A DNA stretch of 64,000 nt from Acorus gramineus. Its lineage: Eukaryota; Streptophyta; Magnoliopsida; Acorales; Acoraceae. The position numbers were made by a program, and so were the translations under genes. Where the stretch lies: contig CM060853.1 of assembly GCA_030737835.1 (NCBI GenBank), forward strand, positions 8,888,134 through 8,952,133, given 5' to 3'. Below, piece by piece: positions 25,501 to 38,852 of the stretch (positions are counted from its first letter, which is position 1; each line of letters starts with the position of its first letter). The notes beneath the pieces are model-generated. The model saw only the letters and a program-made list of their open reading frames with translations, had not been told where the DNA came from and did no database searches.

Positions 25501-27625
25501 ACAAAATCAAATAATTTAGTAATAAGTCTCTCCCAGAACTAATAAGAAACCTATTCTTTAAATCTAGAGACTAACTGAAATATAAAAAAAATGAGGAATC
25601 GATCATTAAATCATATAGTTTACGAGGACTAAAAAATAAAAATAAAAACCCAATAATATATTATACAAACATGCATGTAAGTCTTTTCACAATGGATGGA
25701 TCATATCGATCATAAAATATTTAAATACTATATTATTTTTTATCTTCTATAAAGATATAAATTTTTCTCAAACAATTGACATGTATACTTTACTCATGGA
25801 TAGAAGTATTCAATAATCTAAAGATTATTATTTGCTACATCAATTTATTTATTTATTTATTGATTTTTATTTTTTGTGTTGATACACTCAATCATATTCC
25901 TTTAATACATATACACTTTCCCCTGACCTAGTAATTATTTCTGTACTGGTAGGAATGCTTGCTGCGACTCTAGCGCGGTATCGATCAAAATCGAGGATCT
26001 ACATAGGATGCATGAAGTCAGGGCCTGTTCGCTCTCAAAAGTAAATTTTTTTAATTTACATACTAGATTTTAATACATTGTTAACTTATAATAATGTTAC
26101 ATTCAGTCTTTTTTATATTCCCGTGTCCATGTTTTTGTTTTTATTTTTAAATTATATATTTCGTCTAATGAAATATATATTTTATAGAGAATGAAGCATA
26201 CACTCTAGTTAATTGAATGGTATCATTTATAACAATTGTACAACAAAATCGATGATATGTATATATCATGTTACAGTGAGTGGAGGATGCTAATAAGGTA
26301 TATGAGATTGTATTTTAGACGGTCAGAATTCTCTTTGAAATTATTTGAATGAACATATGTTTTGGGTGTTACTTGGCAGAGGTGTTAAATATCATGAGCC
26401 TGAGTTCTGGAAATTTGGAGATGAAGGAAACAAGTATTTCAGGCATGCCACAGGCCAGATTTATGCTCTCTCTAAAGACTTGGCTGCTTACATATCTATC
26501 AATGGGTAAGTCTAATGAATTTCAAACACTAAGGGTCAGTTTAATGTTTATTTTCTTTCTCCTTCTTCTGGAACATACAGTAAAATTGTGTTTGACCATC
26601 ATTCCTATGTTCATTACTAGACATTGTAGATAAAAATAAAAAAATTTTACGGAATCTATCAAAATTGGATTTCTGAAAAAGAGAAATTCTCTTTCTGAAC
26701 TAGGGTTACTAGATTAGCTCTAATATAAAGATTTTGATGAAAGAGGTTGGAACCAAGCCAAGATCCTCCACAATGAGAAACTGACATGTGTCATCGGTAT
26801 TTTCAACATCATGTTAATCCCATATTAGGAACAGAAAAAAATGTTGATGAAACTGGATCTCTATCTCAAATAATGATCCCCAAAACTTGTAAATGATATG
26901 TTCAACGTCTTGTGCAACCCCATTTGCATTCGACCAATTTTTTTTAATTATACACTCTTCCATTAAAATACATATATACTATTATATAAAATGAAATATA
27001 TACTGAAATACAATAGTATGACACCCATGTAGGCCCATACTGCATAGATACGCCAATGAAGATGTCTCTTTAGGTTCGTGGATGATTGGTTTGGACGTCC
27101 AACACGTTGACGAACGCACCATGTGTTGCAGGACTCTGCCTAATGCTTTGAAGTCTAATACAGGTAATAGACATTTTTACACTCAGTATATTTTACAGTT
27201 CAAAATACAATCTTATATGCATCATTATGAATCCAGTATAACATATACATCAATAGACGAAATACATGCATCATTAAACTTTTTATTTATTTATTAAAAA
27301 TGAACTCATTTAATTCGAAATAGAGTCTTCTAGTGTATACTTCAAATATATATTTTTGAAAATCAAAACATGTTGAGACTGCTAAATGACATGAATGATT
27401 GATTGCCTCTAACATTTTCCACTAACACTTCCTGAACTTGATATGTATATATATGGTTTTCTCTCTCTCTTGGAAGAATGTGAGGTGAGAATGCGAGGGG
27501 GGAACGCGTGCGTGGCATCGTTCGATTGGTCGTGCAGTGGGATATGTAAGTCTGTGGAGAGGATGAGAGATGTTCACAATTCATGTGGAGAGGGTGATGG
27601 AGCTGTCTGGAATGTGCCCCTTTAA
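22392..27625 (+). CDS. Probable beta-1,3-galactosyltransferase, GT31 family, complete
   Basis: Type II Golgi membrane enzyme that transfers galactose from UDP-Gal in beta-1,3 linkage to glycan acceptors (plant B3GALT group; exact acceptor unknown). Exons: 22392-22541, 23374-23438, 23917-24113, 24817-25077, 25953-26040, 26380-26505, 27033-27163, 27477-27625; all phases join, giving 388 residues, normal for the group. Residues ~13-34 are the signal anchor. Exons 2-3 are the DUF4094 stem ([20 protein letters not shown]). The catalytic domain starts near 115 ([20 protein letters not shown]), with RFVIGHS, the DXD-type VDDDVHVN near 215 for metal/UDP binding, [18 protein letters not shown], and NEDVSLGSW. 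The tail has the conserved Cys-rich [13 protein letters not shown] and ends WNVPL. An in-frame TGA lies just upstream of the start, so 22392 (or the ATG at 22398) is the start. It lacks the galectin domain found in the GALT/HPGT relatives. Confidence 0.93.
22605..23038 (-). mobile_element. 5'-truncated LINE tail, antisense in intron 1 of the galactosyltransferase gene
   Basis: On the minus strand 22631-23038 reads [15 protein letters not shown] and then [14 protein letters not shown], the pattern found after the zf-RVT motif near the end of plant L1-type ORF2 proteins. Downstream on the minus strand it ends in an A-rich tract (T run at 22605-22617 on plus). atgcaa occurs on both sides (near 22594 and 23028), a possible short target-site duplication. 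A second poly-A/T tract lies inside at 22709-22731. No reverse transcriptase remains. Confidence 0.6.
24119..24425. mobile_element. Foldback MITE (~300 bp) in intron 3 of the galactosyltransferase gene
   Basis: The left half (ggatccaatcagaact, tttggtcagt, gtaaaaatcgaa, ttagatatatatttcact) is repeated in reverse complement by the right half (agtgaaatatatatccaa, ttcgatttttac, actgaccagat, actagatcc). Nearly the whole element is one imperfect hairpin, as in hAT- or Mutator-like MITEs. Its left arm begins about five bases after the exon 3 splice donor at 24114. Confidence 0.75.
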
Positions 27626-28419
27626 AGAGTTTCTGTGACTTTGTTTTTAAAAAAGTGGGAGCAGGTTTTGGTATGGAAGAGATTTGGTTTTTGTATGGGA
27701 AGGAGAGTTCTTTGAGGGGTGTTGTTCTTTTTTTAATTTTCTTGTAAGCAAAAAAAGAACAGAGTTTGTTTTAAAATTACACACTTCATTGTTGAGATAT
27801 GTTTGATCACATGTACTCAAGCACAATGTAACTTTTTTTTAAAATTAAGATAAGATTATTATTATTATATGCAATCAATTTTTTTGGTTTTCAGAGAGTG
27901 TACACTTGATGTAATGAAATATGTATCTTTATATATATGTATATAAAAATGCGTGCGCACTTTTCATCCATCTTCATCTCCACTTATAACAAAAAAAAAA
28001 TGTAATCTTTTGTATCACCTAATGCAGTATATACTCTTATTACAAAAATTGTAAAAATATATGCATTCAACTCATTCAAATATATAATTCATTACCAATT
28101 ATACATTTAAAAAAATTTATGTGCACGCAATATGAAAAAGTGACTGCATCAATTACCAATATAACATTTTCCTGGTTTCAAATGTTCTATGGACTATCAT
28201 ATAATGTTTAACAATACAGTACCAAAACCATCATGACTAGAATACATGAATCTTTGCTGTCCTTCAAAATTGAGTGGTTAAAACCAAAAGAAAAAAAGAA
28301 AAAAAATCAGCATTATATCCCATGAACACCCTTCACCGACCCTACTTAATTGCACCTTCTTCATTTGATTTACCAAAAATTATAGAGTGCAACTTCATTT
28401 AACCAATCCAATTTAGAAC
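27626..28419. other. Convergent intergenic region
   Basis: Separates the 3' ends of the galactosyltransferase (+) and RRN3 (-) genes and should hold both 3' UTRs. AT-rich; no gene or repeat recognised. Confidence 0.5.
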
Positions 28420-31400
28420 TCACAAGTCAGGACTCACAGAGGGTCTGATCCTCGCAGGCATGCGAGCAGTGGAGCCGAATCCACTGAACAACTCACGTGT
28501 TGATGACAATGTCTGAGGAGTAATGGACATCTTGTTCATTGAAGATTCGAGAACGTCGTCTTCGTTGATATCGTGATCCTCATCAATGTAGACCCCATCG
28601 TCGTCAATCAAATCAGGACCACCAACCGACCCTGTGTTTCGGAGATTGAAAGTCTCGATTTCGTCTTCATTGTCGCCATCATCATCTGGATCGTCATCTT
28701 CAATGTTGTGGTTGTCGTACGTGGTTTTAACCATCGACCAGAATACGTAGTTTGGTCGGATAAATCTTCATTCATCAAATGTAGATAAAATCAATCAAAT
28801 ATAGACTTACAAAACCAAGAATCCTGTGAATTAAAATTTCAAGTTTGCATGGCATGACATAGTGGCAAAGGACAGAGATGGATATCAATATCAATCAATA
28901 TAACTAGGATCTCATATGCAATCATGAACTTTTCTTCTCAATGAATTTACAAATCACATAGTCCCAAAAAAGAAGCTGAAATTCTGATAATAAAAAAAAA
29001 TCATGGAAGTTTGTAGAACTACTGACAAGCATAATAAATCATCCTTCATGTAAGTACTCGCAAAATAAATCCATGTCAGAGGATGCAAAAACAAACCTGT
29101 CTGATTCCTTTAGTAGATAAGGATCGAATGGGAAAAACATGTCCAGTCTCTCCATGTCCCCATAGGACTTCAATAACTCGGAATCCAGCAAATCATCAAA
29201 GAGAAAGGTTTTTGACATGAAGAACAAGTGAGCTGCTTTGGCCTGGCGCAAGAATTCTTCCACTATTGAAGGCAGGCATACCTGGTAAAAATCCAACAGA
29301 GGAACTAATTTTTTAATAAATAATTCTTCATATGAATCAATGAGAAAAATGAAGAATATTCAGCTCCAAATGAAACTGTAAATGACATTTTCCACATATA
29401 TGCATCTGAAACACATTGTCCAATACATAAGATGAGATGTGCTCCTGTGCTTTACCTTGAGCAGAATTATTGTCCACATCAGAAATGAAGAACTAAAGTA
29501 TAAAGAAAAACAAAAATGGCATTCACCAACATCCCTAGAGTGGATTTAATATAACATGAGTAAATGAATTACATGCTCATTGGTCACACGCACCTGCAAT
29601 GGATCCAAATGGTGCTGTAGGATTCGTTCAAGATGCACGCCAAGAAGTTGTGATTTGTGATGAGGAACATCCACTATTGACCTCATGCGAAAGCAGAGCA
29701 CATACATCACCGCCTGTAATACAGAAGATATAATTGAAAATTGCAGGTATCAAATTACTGAAAAAAAAATCTGTATAGGATATATATTGAAGTTGAATAG
29801 TGGATTAAAATGAAAGGGAAACTAGCTGATTATTAAAATATACTAGCCAACAGACAAAATGTTCAGGAATCTAACACATGGTCTTATCTTCTAAAATAGA
29901 ATTGTGCACAAAATTAACCAAGAAAAGGCATAGTCATCTAACCAAAATATGATCTATTATAGGAACTTTCACTGTAATAATTTTGGCAGATGTCACAATA
30001 TGATCAGTCAGTCCGGATAATTATGAGTTTTATATAGTGTAATCAAGTACATTACATTAATTTTTCAATTCCGTGGCAATACTTGACTTGCATCTGGTGC
30101 CAGACAATAACCTTGCTCAGACATTATTCCCAACATGATATTTTTCCTTTCATTGTGCATAACAATCCCAGCATTATGTTAGAAACGGTTTTCTGTCTTT
30201 TTACCAGTGATGTAGTGTGATATAAACAGAAACCTATTCACCGGATGCCCTTTGTGCAGGAAAGACAGACTGACTGATCCCCAGAGTCTTTGGGGGAGGG
30301 GGGGGTGAGGTTTGTAAGAGAAAAAACACAAACCCTGACTGAGGAAGGAAGGTTAAAAAAATCCCATCTCTGTTCACTTTTGTTGAGAAAGGAGAAAATC
30401 AAGAGAAAGTGATTTTTCTTTCACAGGGGATCAGTACAAACCTCATTCAGTCATTGGTTAGACATGAAGCGTGAAAAGAGTCGGTAATCATACAGTGGTA
30501 GTTCAATAGTGGTTTATCACTAAAAAAATACCAATAAAAAAAATGACAAAGCAGGAATATCATCCCTGAAAACCATCTTCAAATTCCAAAAGTTTTAAGA
30601 ACAGAGGCATGGTTAGGCAAGAAAGAAAGAAAGTGGGAAGGTTGAGTTTGCCTCCACAAGCCAATCAAAATTCCAAAATTTAGTTGAAAGGGGGGAAAAG
30701 AACTCAATAAGTGTAGTATAAATGAGGCATGTACCTCTGGTACCCTCATTTCACTGAACTTGCAAAAACCTACAGAAGCTGATTCAAAAGCCCGGTTTCA
30801 CTTCTCCATTTCTTATCAGTTCTCCAAAACCTCGCAAAGCTCTCCCAAAATCCTTTGTTTCACTTCTCCCATCATTCCACGTACTAGGCATGCATAAATG
30901 TTGCAATTTAGACTTGGTCAGGATCGTTGCACTCCAGAGTCACGTAACTCGCTCCATCATTTTAACACTACACTTGTTCGAAGAATTTTGTTTAGAGAAT
31001 GAGTCATTCACAAAGGAGCTTGCTAAACAAAGACCAAAAAAAAAATTTACATTTATCGACTTTTGAATAACTTTTTTATACAATTTATGGAAGTGAATCA
31101 AGCTTGAAGAATTTAGCAAATTTGATTAAGAATCAGTCTTGCTGAGCTGACAAGGATCAATCAAGGACCAAATGTGGGAAGTTCATATCCATGTTCAATC
31201 GCCCCTGAACCCTGTGATGATCACAGTGGAATCTGATGACATCCTTACTATTGATCGGAATGGGAAATCAGTTCGTTGACACGTTCCGCCATAGTTGGAA
31301 ACAAAAAGGAAATTTCGGAGAATTTGGTGAAAAAGGAGCTCGAGTTCCACTTGCAGGACCACTAAACAATAGGAGTTGTAGAAAAAAATTTCAAAAAAAA

Positions 31401-34400
31401 AAAAAAACAAAACCTTTGATTATCAATATTGTCAAGCGAATTGTGTTGCTTATAATGCCTCCTAACTGAAAGCTCAGGTTCTTTGTTATCAAGAAAAAAA
31501 AATTAAACATTAAACATTTTCCCACAACACTGACTTTAAGCTTCGCGATAAGATATCCCATTCTAATAGATCAAAAAAGAAGGGTCAATGCATTATATAG
31601 ATAAGTAATTTATGGAAACAATAACACTGGCTGCATCAATGGAGAAGCTCTAATATAAATTTTGCATATTGGAACAGATGAGTAAACACACCTGGCATGC
31701 AGAATAAAATATTGGACAAACTTTGATGTGCTCATCTCTTTCAGATAATTGGCAGTAATTCCAGCACCAAGCTGCTAGTCTGAACAAGCACAGGATCATT
31801 ACTTCAAGAGATGGAGGATCTAACACTTAAATATGCACAGAAAAAAATGAATAGATCACACACCTTTCCAGTATTCCAACAACAAGTGAAGTTGGTAAAA
31901 ACTTTCCTCGAGACAGAAAACTTGAAAGATATGCAACAGAAATAATCCTACATGCATAAACAAGATAGTTATCTAATATGTGCACAGATTAATACATGAT
32001 ATAAGAACATTGTGCATCAGGATATAACATGATGCACTGCTTGCTTGCCACAATATTAATGTGCAATATAAGTACATGATACACAATATTAAAACATAAA
32101 CTTCTTTGATCCTACACTGCTTGCTTGTTTGCCACCCTATATGGTATATGAAAAAAAAACAATAGAGAAGAATTTTACATGCGAGTCCATATATTTTTTA
32201 ACCCTCATTTGTATGCCGCTGTGACAATGCGGGGAGGACCATAATGAAGGTGGGATCACTGAGTCTTAAGAATCTATTACTGCCTCTAGAATGCAGTCAG
32301 TGAGAAATATAACATCCTCATCAGAGTTGTCCAACAGAAATGAACTAGAGTTGTTGGGAGTTGGGACAAGTCGGCAACATAAAACGTGAATTCGTATGCA
32401 TACACACAGGCATATGGACATATTTAACCTACACATATTTATCACATATTTCCCATAAAACATATTAAACCTAAAATCATCATTGTTTATAAATGAGAAG
32501 CGTTGCCAACTAGATCTATGGTAAATCAAACCAATTATAAAAGTGGCTGAAATTGGCACAAACTCATATAGACTGGCACATGAAAGATTAGCACTTAGCA
32601 GAAAAGGTTATAACAAAGAAACAAATGGAAGAAGCATACAACCCTAGGAGAGCAGAAGCCTTAAATCAATCTGCTTTAAAACCCAAGACAAAAAAAATCT
32701 GTAGGTGACTTGGACAACTTGGCCAATCCACTCAAATAGGAGAAGTATTTGGTCAGATTGCTGAATGACTTGGGTCATTACCCGGTCAATATTTTCAATT
32801 AAGCTCAATTTTCACTGACAACTTTACAGTTTGCCTAACATGCTCACATGACAGATGATATCTTCTATTAGCTAATATAAGAATTTCAGTTTTTTTTTGT
32901 TTGCTTAAATTAAGGTCTCATGAAGCCATTTTATTTTTTACTGGCCCCAAACAGGATTATTTGAGGGCTTGAGCACCTTGAAGCCAAAATCAATCATCGG
33001 AGCACCAGAAGAATAGATGTGGAAAAAGAAAGGAGGAAATCCATTGCCAAAAAAAAAAGATGGGAACCACTGAGCTTGTGGGCAATTTCTTTCTTTAAAA
33101 TTTTTTCAATTGCTTGTTTATTATTATCACCAAATTATATAATATAAATATCTAAATGACAAAAATATGAAGCGATGCAACCAACATAAACAAAATAATA
33201 CATCCAAAGGAAGGAATTCATCAGATAAGCAGGTATGCTTTATTTTTTTCCTTTTGCTTTTCAATTGTTCATTTGATTTTCATGACTTCTATATATAATG
33301 ATATCTAATCACACTAATTCTTTTTCTACTAATATGCAAGCATATGGTATATCTTAGACACGATATTTACAATTATCACCACATACATTAACTTCACTTT
33401 CATTCCTAAATCATATATGTTTTCAATAAATTCCACAAAATTCATCACATTAATCTATTATAAAACTTTATATATAAAATATTATATTAACTCCCTCAGT
33501 CCATATTGTCTGCAATTTGATTATTAAGATTACCAAATTATTCCACAATGAACTTGGTTAAAAAAGAACAACCAAATCTTCCATGACAACTTTCAACCAC
33601 TGGCATGGGTTGCAAATTAAGCATTGGAGCTCATGAAAACATGATAGTTGAGGGACAAAGATGACCCCACATTATCATTAATCTATGATATAAGCCATTC
33701 ATTTTTGGTTTCAGAGTAGGCCATCTAAGGCCCCCATCCATTTATAATCTTTCCACTGTTTTTATAACAAAATTATAGTTAGCCAGCTTGTACCAATCAT
33801 GAAATCACATTGTATTTAAGAGTGTCTTAAGTTTACAAAAACAAGTTATAGCTCTTAGGTAAGCAAAAAATGGTACCTTGTGCTATAAACGAAGGGTTTT
33901 TTTGGAGAAAAGGAGGGGTGTTTCTCAAAATTATATTAAAAATATGCTAAACACATAAGCATCAGTTGAATCTCTCATAAAAAAAGGATTATTAAAGATT
34001 ACCTGGAAAGTGGATCATGCTCATATAAAAACATATCAGTAAGAAGGTCAGCAAATGTAACTCCACAATGTTCAGGATCCAACGAACAGGCATAAAACAT
34101 AACAAACTGAAAACATAGCAGAGCTGAGTTCAGTTATACTAGATAGAGTATCAAGATAATAATAACTTTAAACAAAATTTTGCACTGAAGATAATTTGCA
34201 TAACCTGAAACATGGATGATAAAGAAAAAAAAGCATATTAAAGACCAAAGAGAGCAGAAAAACTTACCTGTGCAAATTTTGACTTCTGAGTTTTCAGCAT
34301 TGTCTTCTTAAATGATTCAACAAGAGTTTTAAATACCTGACAGGTAAAACAACTTAAATCATAAGAAAAAAACCAAAGCCCTCCTTGGCACTGCAATGCG

Positions 34401-37248
34401 AATGGGACAACGGCTATACAGCACTTAACAAGGAATTAAGCCATAAGACGCACAAAAAAAAAAAATTAAAAATATCTAACATTCAACTAAACTGTGTAAA
34501 AGTGTAAAACTACACGGTTAGCCGGTTAGCACCCCCCCCCCCCCTTTCCAATAAGGGGTCAGGGGATCAAACCCAGGGGGGAACTGATTTTCAAAAAAAT
34601 AAATAAATAAAACTACATGGTTTGCCACTTCCAAACACAACATCTCGTCTAGTAGCATAACCAAATATATTGTAAAGATGCCGGTTACGTTTACAACCAT
34701 CAAGCAAACATAAAGGTGAACTATGCAAAACTTCATGAGACACGTATCAAAAGGAGTCACATTAGAAATCCCACAAGGAACTCCCTAGGGATAAGTAAAA
34801 AGTATTGGCACCTTTGGCAATATGAAACTCACCTTTATGAGCCGACCATCATCTGCACACGATTTGAGATGCTCAAATGTGATAACCATAAGCATATCTA
34901 ATTTTTTAGCATATACAGAATTTTTCAAGACAAGTTCCCTTTGTCTTGTGCCCTGAAAGAAAACAACAGTCACATTGACATCCATTTCATGGTCAGAAGC
35001 TAATCAAATCTGTATCACATTGAACCTACATTAACCATGATGAAATTACACTTGGTAGATACCTGGCTGCCAAATCCCACAAAATCATCTCGATTTTCCT
35101 CAACATCTTCCAATTCCATGTCAAATATGCCTTTACTTGAGTCATCATGTGGGATATCTTCCGGCTTTATCTCAACCTGTAACATTCAATCTATCATATT
35201 ATTTAGCATTCACTGTTAGTGGTTTGTAGGCTATTATGTACATACAGGATTCTCCCAACTCTTGTTGGGGTTCCTCGTCACTTAAAAAAAATCTTCTCAC
35301 ACATTGCAGACAGCACAATCAACTTACATCATAGTCTACAAGCCTATCCATCAATGCCATAAGAATTTCAGTTCCAACATATTCTCCAATCACACTCTTC
35401 TCCAGTTTTAGCATGCTTTCCACGTATATTGCAATTATCTGAAATTCAAACAATAAAATGCACATTCAAATTTAATTTGAGAGAACCGAAATGCATTTTA
35501 AACAAAACATGAGCTAATTTGAATTATGATTTCCGCAAATAGTTAAGATAAACAAAAGAATCCAATGGCAACATAACATAGGTGATCATTTCCTGAGTCT
35601 CATGACTACCTTCAAATCAGTGATATAAAAAGTGGGATTACGCAGGCACCTAGGTGAAATCTAGCCTGACCCACCTCATCTAGGGGATAAAGTGACTGTA
35701 GGATTAACGAGGGATTAAATGAGGATTATACAAAATGTTTAAGTAGGGTTAATCGATTAATTCAATGTTTTATTTTCTTTCCTATTTATTGATTTATTTA
35801 AATAATTTTGTATTTTTAACTAATTTATATCTGTGTGCATGTATCTATGTGTGCACATGTATGTGTGTATCAATCTATACATATATATAACATTTATTAT
35901 TATTATTAATAAGTGGCCTATTAATTCCCACTAAACCCTCACCTAGGTGATCAATCCCTAGGCAGCCACTAACCGCACAAGTAGCACTTTGGATTTTTAC
36001 ACTGGTTCAAATTAATGATATGCAACCAAAACAGTGGCATTTGTGAACAATAAATGAAAAGTGTTTGGGTGTATGAAATAAATTAGAAGGGTACATTCTG
36101 TCACCTCTTTAGGAAAGTGCATTGGTGGCATTCTATGAAGAATTATTTGCAACAGCTGCACGCACGCAAGAGGAGCCAGATCCGCGATGGCATGCAGGGC
36201 GGAATGCACCCGGTCAAGAACTTCCTTCTTTCTGAAGATCCAACGTGAGTGATGGATTTTCCGGGGCGGCATGAAATTGCAGACGAGCATATCCAAACAC
36301 GCCTCCCTATATTTTCCATCGGTGGCCTAAAGAATCCACATAAAATCTAGATGAAAACCAGTCTCAAAAGAAAAAGAAAAATAAAATCTTGAACATCCAC
36401 TCACCAAAAGAACGACAAAATCCACCAGAGCATCCCCCGCGTAACATCCATAGTTCCATATACTCATCTGCAGAACCTGAAAAAAAAAAAAAACACCATA
36501 ATATTTTATAAAAAAAAAACTTCCATATCAAGCGCAAAAACACTCTTTGGACACGTCGGGTTAGCAGGTCTTTTACGCTCTACCTAAATTTTCTTGTGCA
36601 TGTAAAATGTCCTGCGCAATATCTCATGTGAGAGTGCATTATGGTAGTGTATCTAGGCTATGTATACATGTTTCTTGAGAGAATGGATTTTAATAATGAA
36701 AGTCTTCTCTCTCCATGGACAAAGGCAATCATAACATACCGAATTAATCAGAGGTTTATGGTGCTCAACATCAATCACCGAAATCGATCCCGCCAGCCCC
36801 CTCAAAAATGCCTGGAAACAATAAAACATAAAAACAGACTGAAATATATATATTTCAATAACAAAAAAAAGAAGTGTTGTCCAACCATATTAAAGAGAAG
36901 CAAAAACACACCACAAGCAGAGCCTCCTCGTCCGGACCCAAATCAGTCTTAGTCGGATCAAAAACGGACGACAGTTGCCAGTAACTGTCATCAAGCTCAC
37001 CCTGCGAGACAGGACAAACAAATTCAAACAAATTCGTTCCAACAAATTCGACCAAAAACCTAAACTTTTGGAGGCTCAAGTGATCAAGAACCAATTTTTC
37101 ACCATGGTAGAAGCCTTGAGTGCTTCGCGGACGCTCGCGACCATCTCGGAGTCGCTCAGGCAGTCGTCATCCATTTCATCGACGGCGGCGGCGAATCCGT
37201 CATCGCCGTTGTAGGGACACAATTCAGTTCCCAAGGTGTACATGCTCC

Positions 37249-37252
<4 letters not shown>
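28420..37252 (-). CDS. RRN3: RNA polymerase I-specific transcription initiation factor RRN3 (TIF-IA), complete
   Basis: RRN3 binds RNA polymerase I and recruits it to rDNA promoters, coupling rRNA synthesis to growth. Minus-strand exons: 37103-37252, 36912-37001, 36740-36811, 36405-36476, 36105-36326, 35328-35438, 35063-35176, 34833-34952, 34268-34336, 34003-34106, 31864-31947, 31692-31779, 29594-29713, 29097-29281, 28420-28765. Phases join throughout, giving 648 residues, close to plant RRN3. The protein is all-helical HEAT-like repeats; recognisable parts are the helical block of exon 5 (ALHAIADLAPLACVQLLQII), FVMFYACSLDP, LAAWCWNYCQ and especially GDMERLDMFFPFDPYLLKES. Acidic stretches (EDDDPDDDGDNEDE) occupy the C-terminal region. 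Introns 10 and 12 are each about 2 kb; the others are short. The start follows a CT-rich leader and the first 41 codons are duplicated at 42.3 kb. Confidence 0.95.
34518..34609 (+). mobile_element. Short tRNA-derived SINE with target-site duplication, in RRN3 intron 8
   Basis: The element is flanked by aaactacacgg (34507-34517) and aaactacatgg (34610-34620), an 11-bp target-site duplication with one mismatch. Inside are ttagccggttagc (box-A-like), a C run, gggatcaaaccc (fits the Pol III box-B core GWTCRANNC), and a tail tcaaaaaaataaataaat. About 92 bp; orientation plus, so antisense to RRN3. Confidence 0.7.
35640..35960. repeat. Degenerate foldback sequence in RRN3 intron 5
   Basis: cacctaggtg occurs at both ends (near 35650 and 35942), with ctaggggat / atccctag and ggattaa / ttaattcc in inverted order between, and an AT core of taattatta type. 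A related phrase (gattaatcccccgcctagg) occurs in the first MAD1 intron near 270-290. Likely a decayed MITE family; no clear target-site duplication. Confidence 0.35.

Positions 37253-37286
<34 letters not shown>
37253..37286 (+). repeat. (CT)17 microsatellite in the RRN3 5' leader
   Basis: The tract abuts the RRN3 start codon (GA repeats in the mRNA leader sense). The duplicated copy at 42387-42424 has 19 units. Confidence 0.85.
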
Positions 37287-37290
<4 letters not shown>

Positions 37291-37344
37291 AATTTGGGGC
37301 GATTTGAGCTCGGAAGAGAAGAGAATGGTGAGAGGTCGGGACGG

Positions 37345-37500
37345 CTAGGGTTTTGGGAGGGGAGGGAGGAGAGAGAAAGGAAGAATCACAAAGCGACGTG
37401 GTGGGTATTTATACCGTCCGATCTGTTGGTCAAACTAAAGCCCGGCCCGAGCTTGTATTTGGGCCGGGCCGGTTCAATTCCAGCCCGGCCCAAATATAGG
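37345..37500 (-). promoter_or_regulatory. RRN3 upstream region with telo-box and site II motifs in a perfect inverted repeat
   Basis: On the minus strand, upstream of the RRN3 start, there is a telo-box (AAACCCTA; plus 37346-37353) and, further up, GGCCCA/TGGGCC site II elements. The site II copies form a perfect 14-bp inverted repeat, tatttgggccgggc (37456-37469) and gcccggcccaaata (37483-37496), 13 bases apart. Telo-box plus site II (TCP-binding) is the known plant promoter combination for ribosome-biogenesis and cell-cycle genes, which fits RRN3. Binding itself is inference. Confidence 0.65.
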
Positions 37501-38852
37501 ACTGGTGCACGTAGCCCGTTTTTACAGCTCATACGCTATGATAACATAGCGTATCCTGTATTATACCCCTTAAAAAGTTTAAATTGTACAGAAATGCTGT
37601 TTCTTAACTCATTTAAAAGTATTGATGATTTGAAAGTTCTAAATGAAAAATTTTAGCAATATAAGATTGGTCACGACAAGAGATATATATACAAAAATCT
37701 TTTTTTAGTTTTAACATATTCATTTTATTTATAATTTCATATCAAATTTTATTAATGTTTTATTTAATAATATTAATATTATATTATATTATTTATATAT
37801 ATATATATATATATATAACATGAGATATTAAATCTCATATAAGCGGGTTGAAAAGAAAAATGAGGTGTTAGTTTAAAAAAAATAATTTTAAAATTTTTTT
37901 ATTTATACGCACATCGTGCATAGATTATTAACATAAGTGGGCTATAGGGATGCAATGGGGTTTATTTTTTTTATTTTATATAAAAAAATTTACTGAATTA
38001 ATACTCGTTTGGATCTGAGTTTAAGTAGATTCTGTATTTGAAAAGTTAAAAATTCTCAAATTCAACCTCAAAAATCTTACGATTGAGAAGCTAATAAAAT
38101 AATATTTTTCAAAAACTGAGTTTGAAATAAAATATTTTAATAATATTAACGTAAACACAACTTAAATGAGTTTAACAATCAAAGTATTTTATTTCATATA
38201 CACTATACATCTTGTGTGTGAATAAAAACTAGTTCAGTCTATACACATTTAATTGGATTACACATATTCATCAAATAAAAAGGAATAGCTAAAGTGGAAA
38301 AATAACAAATTGGATGTATCATTTTTATTTTTTACTTTTGTCACATCATATTATCAGATGTCGTTCAAACTTTATTTAATTTGATTTTTATCACAGGTCT
38401 GTTCATGAAACAAAGTGAACGCGGATGCTTAAAATCATGTCTGGATTTTCTGTGTTTTTTTTTTCAAACTTTATTCAATTTGATTTTTATTATAGGTCTG
38501 TTCATAAAATTATACAATGCTAAATCATGTGATACATTACACTATGCATATAAAATAATAATGATAAAAATATATATTTACATGTGAATTAAAAGATATC
38601 TCAACTAAATCCTTGTTATGAATTTTTAACTTGAAAAAATATGTTTTAATTAAAAATTTCCCTTGAAATGAAAATATACATCACACTATCACATTCATTA
38701 AGAACAATATTCATTTATCTAAGCCAATCGGTCAAAATGTGCATTTAAATTATATATTTTTTATTCTTTTAATTGTAGACATTTGGAGAATTATTGACAT
38801 TAATTTGGAAGTGAATATGGAAATAATAATCTCTGTTTTTTTTTAGAAAATT

